Shown: positions 5,126-6,550 of the stretch, piece by piece
Layout: every line of letters begins with the position of its first letter
Position numbering within the stretch: the stretch's first letter is position 1
Assembly (NCBI GenBank): GCA_001773295.1
Contig: MEWG01000039.1
Location: 32,049-38,598 of the forward strand
Direction: 5' to 3'
From: a candidate division WWE3 bacterium RIFOXYD1_FULL_39_9
Lineage (GTDB): Bacteria; Patescibacteriota; WWE3; UBA101185; UBA10185
Length of the DNA stretch: 6,550 nt
Program-made: the position numbers and the translations under genes
The notes under the pieces: generated by a model
Database searches by the model: none
The model's input: the letters and a program-made list of their open reading frames with translations, nothing else
Told to the model about the DNA's origin: nothing

Positions 5126-5464
5126 TTACATTTCTCTGACCGCTTTGATAACAAGCAACAGCAGAAGCAGAGTGGTTATAATTGAAGCCGTAGCTACCGA
5201 CTCATTAAAGCTGAAGTGCAGCACTGCTCCCGATACCCATGAGATTACACACATTGCGCACAGTGTGAAACCTACCAAAATCCCCGGAATAAACCAACGT
5301 AGGAATCCAACGGAAGTCCACAAGAGAACAAATCCGAAGAAAAGGATTCCGTACAGAGGCACTTTCTGCACAATTGCCAGCCAGGGATACGCAAAAATTG
5401 CCGTTACGGCAATTAACAAAGCGCATCCCGCCATGCCGATCTTGTCTTTCTTTGTAATTTCCAT
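5126..5464 (-). CDS. Small four-helix membrane protein, function unknown
   Basis: The protein has 112 residues with likely membrane segments at about 9-28, 36-55, 59-82 and 88-108, after a short charged start (MEITKKDK). The C-terminus (KAVREM) is short and basic, so both ends probably face the cytoplasm. Polar residues within the helices are few. No conserved motif or family is recognised. The start is supported by AAAGGAGAG (complement of 5471-5479), 8 bases from core to ATG, and by a strong extended -10 upstream. The gene is a complete single unit with promoter and terminator. Its sampled GC (47-48% in lines 5221 and 5281) is above that of the AT-rich glycosyltransferase beside it. Size, topology and unit structure parallel the 3326 gene. 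Confidence 0.78.
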   Translation of the reverse strand: MEITKKDKIGMAGCALLIAVTAIFAYPWLAIVQKVPLYGILFFGFVLLWTSVGFLRWFIPGILVGFTLCAMCVISWVSGAVLHFSFNESVATASIITTLLLLLLVIKAVREM

Positions 5465-5509
5465 ACAAATCTCTCCTTTATCATTATGATTATTTGGCGC
5501 GATTGAGCC

Positions 5510-5538
5510 ATTATAGCATCATTCAGTCCGCGCGCAAA
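5510..5538 (-). promoter_or_regulatory. Promoter of the 5126 gene (extended -10)
   Basis: Read on the minus strand, TGCTATAAT is a perfect extended -10 (TATAAT is the complement of 5510-5515). A weak -35 TTTGCG (complement of 5533-5538) is 17 bases upstream. Transcription would start near 5503, with a leader of about 38 bases that holds the Shine-Dalgarno. Confidence 0.7.
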
Positions 5539-5581
5539 ATACTATAGGTGCTGCAGTGATTCCACTTGATAGCAGGCAAAG

Positions 5582-6550
5582 TTACAAAATCGGATGCCAG
5601 ATATGAAAACCGTCACGCCATTGAGCTAAGTACCAATATTCAAAAACCCAATATCCAATATTTAGAAGGTAAAACATAAACCGATATTTCTTGCTAAACA
5701 GCGTATAAGCTGACATAAGGAAAAACGGTATTCCCCAAATAATGTAGGTTTTATTTAAGACCGGTGTAAGAATATAAAACGTAATAAATGGTATTGCAGA
5801 CAAAACGTATTTATCTTTGAAGAATTTAATAAAGTAAAGTCCGATTGAAGCAATCCAGCCGGAAACTATTGCCGAAATTGAGTAAAACTTGAAAGGAACA
5901 ATTCTGAAAAACTCGATTTTCATGTAGTAGCTAATATAGTAAAGGTACGGCCTGCCTTGAATAAACCTGTCTCCGTGAACCAATAAAGCTCCTTGAATGT
6001 ATATTAGAAAATCGTCAAGACTTCTAAAAAACGGCAAACTAACTAACAGAAACATCAGAATTCCGGTAATTATAAAAGTTTTTTTATCTTTAGCCTTGAG
6101 CAGAAATATAAAGATTGTAATTAGCGGAAATGTTTTGAAAATAACCGAAAGGGAAAACAGGAAACTGCTGATCACGTCATCTTTTTCCAGATAGTAGAAA
6201 GCCCAAAGGAGTAAGCAAATTACAATTGTGTCGTACCCTTCGATGTCATCTTTTAGATAAAAGTATGGATTAAAAAACCAAAGCGCTGTTGTAAATAACA
6301 TTGCCAAATTATTTACCTTGTAAAAATTCTTTATGAAGAACCACCCAATTAATGTTGTAGCAATTATTCCAGGCATCGTAATGTAAATATGCAGCGGTAT
6401 ATTAAAGCCCAAATTAAACCGCACAGCCAGATGGATTAAGAATAGAAAGGTATTCATGTATAGAATTCCTGGAAGATACGCGTAACCTTTGTTACCGGGG
6501 TCAGATTCCAAATTTTTGTAGCTTTCTACAGTCCAGATGTAAGGGTTGGT
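5582..6550 (-). CDS. Polytopic membrane glycosyltransferase (GT-C type), N-terminus beyond the window
   Basis: The frame is open to the right edge, so 322 residues are visible and the true start lies outside. An in-frame TTG at 6509-6511 is unlikely to be the start, because the codons before it read TNPYIWTVESYKN. An NPY motif in the first outside loop, followed by YAYLPG, is typical of GT-C glycosyltransferases (GT87/DUF2029 or PIG-M-like mannosyltransferase types). About eight hydrophobic segments follow. DDIEGYDT faces the next helix, and FKTFPL (a K before a helix) matches the lysine-proline type element seen in the relative at 1954. It probably adds a sugar from a lipid-linked donor to an envelope glycan. 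It is very AT-rich (25% GC in line 6061-6120). No clear terminator follows the TAA. The exact family and sugar are unknown. Confidence 0.8.
   Translation of the reverse strand, partial: TNPYIWTVESYKNLESDPGNKGYAYLPGILYMNTFLFLIHLAVRFNLGFNIPLHIYITMPGIIATTLIGWFFIKNFYKVNNLAMLFTTALWFFNPYFYLKDDIEGYDTIVICLLLWAFYYLEKDDVISSFLFSLSVIFKTFPLITIFIFLLKAKDKKTFIITGILMFLLVSLPFFRSLDDFLIYIQGALLVHGDRFIQGRPYLYYISYYMKIEFFRIVPFKFYSISAIVSGWIASIGLYFIKFFKDKYVLSAIPFITFYILTPVLNKTYIIWGIPFFLMSAYTLFSKKYRFMFYLLNIGYWVFEYWYLAQWRDGFHIWHPIL

Noticed and set aside
5082..5489. 135-residue plus-strand reading frame opposite the 5126-5464 gene
   Set aside because: It starts inside the terminator hairpin and is the antisense of a gene with a clear promoter, Shine-Dalgarno and membrane topology.
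6509..6511. TTG as start codon of the minus-strand glycosyltransferase
   Set aside because: The frame stays open upstream to the window edge and encodes the conserved NPY loop, so the gene begins outside the window.

Overview
The window is a bacterial chromosomal segment of mostly AT-rich, compact genes, with CCA-encoding tRNA genes and several mRNAs that look leaderless. Two integral-membrane GT-C type glycosyltransferases, a stand-alone ComF protein and tiny intergenic gaps would fit a Patescibacteria/CPR-like genome. That placement is inference; no taxonomic marker is complete here.

Layout. Positions 1-49 are the 3' end of an RNA gene that aligns best with tmRNA (ssrA). At 220-453 (+) is a small membrane-anchored or secreted protein with four CxxC pairs, followed by a strong hairpin. 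At 691-1380 (+) is comF, a phosphoribosyltransferase-fold competence-type protein. At 1436-1526 is an intact tRNA-Ser(GCU). Right behind it, 1541-1879 (+) encodes a 112-residue zinc-knuckle protein with DUF1963/YwqG-like motifs. That gene is closed off at 1912-1931 by a near-exact repeat of the tRNA 3' end. At 1954-3180 (+) is a GT87/DUF2029-like membrane glycosyltransferase, followed at 3184-3253 by what reads as a decayed second copy of the same tRNA-Ser. At 3326-3685 (+) is a GC-richer small four-helix membrane protein with its own promoter, Shine-Dalgarno and terminator. At 3828-5039 (+) is a 403-residue soluble protein, possibly a TIM-barrel hydrolase-like enzyme. It converges on 5126-5464 (-), another small four-helix membrane protein. 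At 5582-6550 (-) is a second membrane glycosyltransferase that runs off the right edge.

Two patterns stand out. First, tRNA-Ser(GCU) sequence occurs three times (intact, 3' end only, decayed copy) and brackets single genes, so this tRNA looks like a repeated insertion or duplication point. Second, the genes fall into two groups. Three small membrane or secreted proteins (220, 3326, 5126) have strong Shine-Dalgarno sites, their own hairpin terminators and about 47-58% GC in sampled 60-base lines. The larger AT-rich genes at 1954 and 3828 have no Shine-Dalgarno and carry a perfect TATAAT exactly 8 bases before the ATG, as expected of leaderless mRNAs.

Functionally, the two glycosyltransferases point to cell-envelope glycan assembly and ComF to DNA uptake. 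The small membrane proteins have no assignable role.
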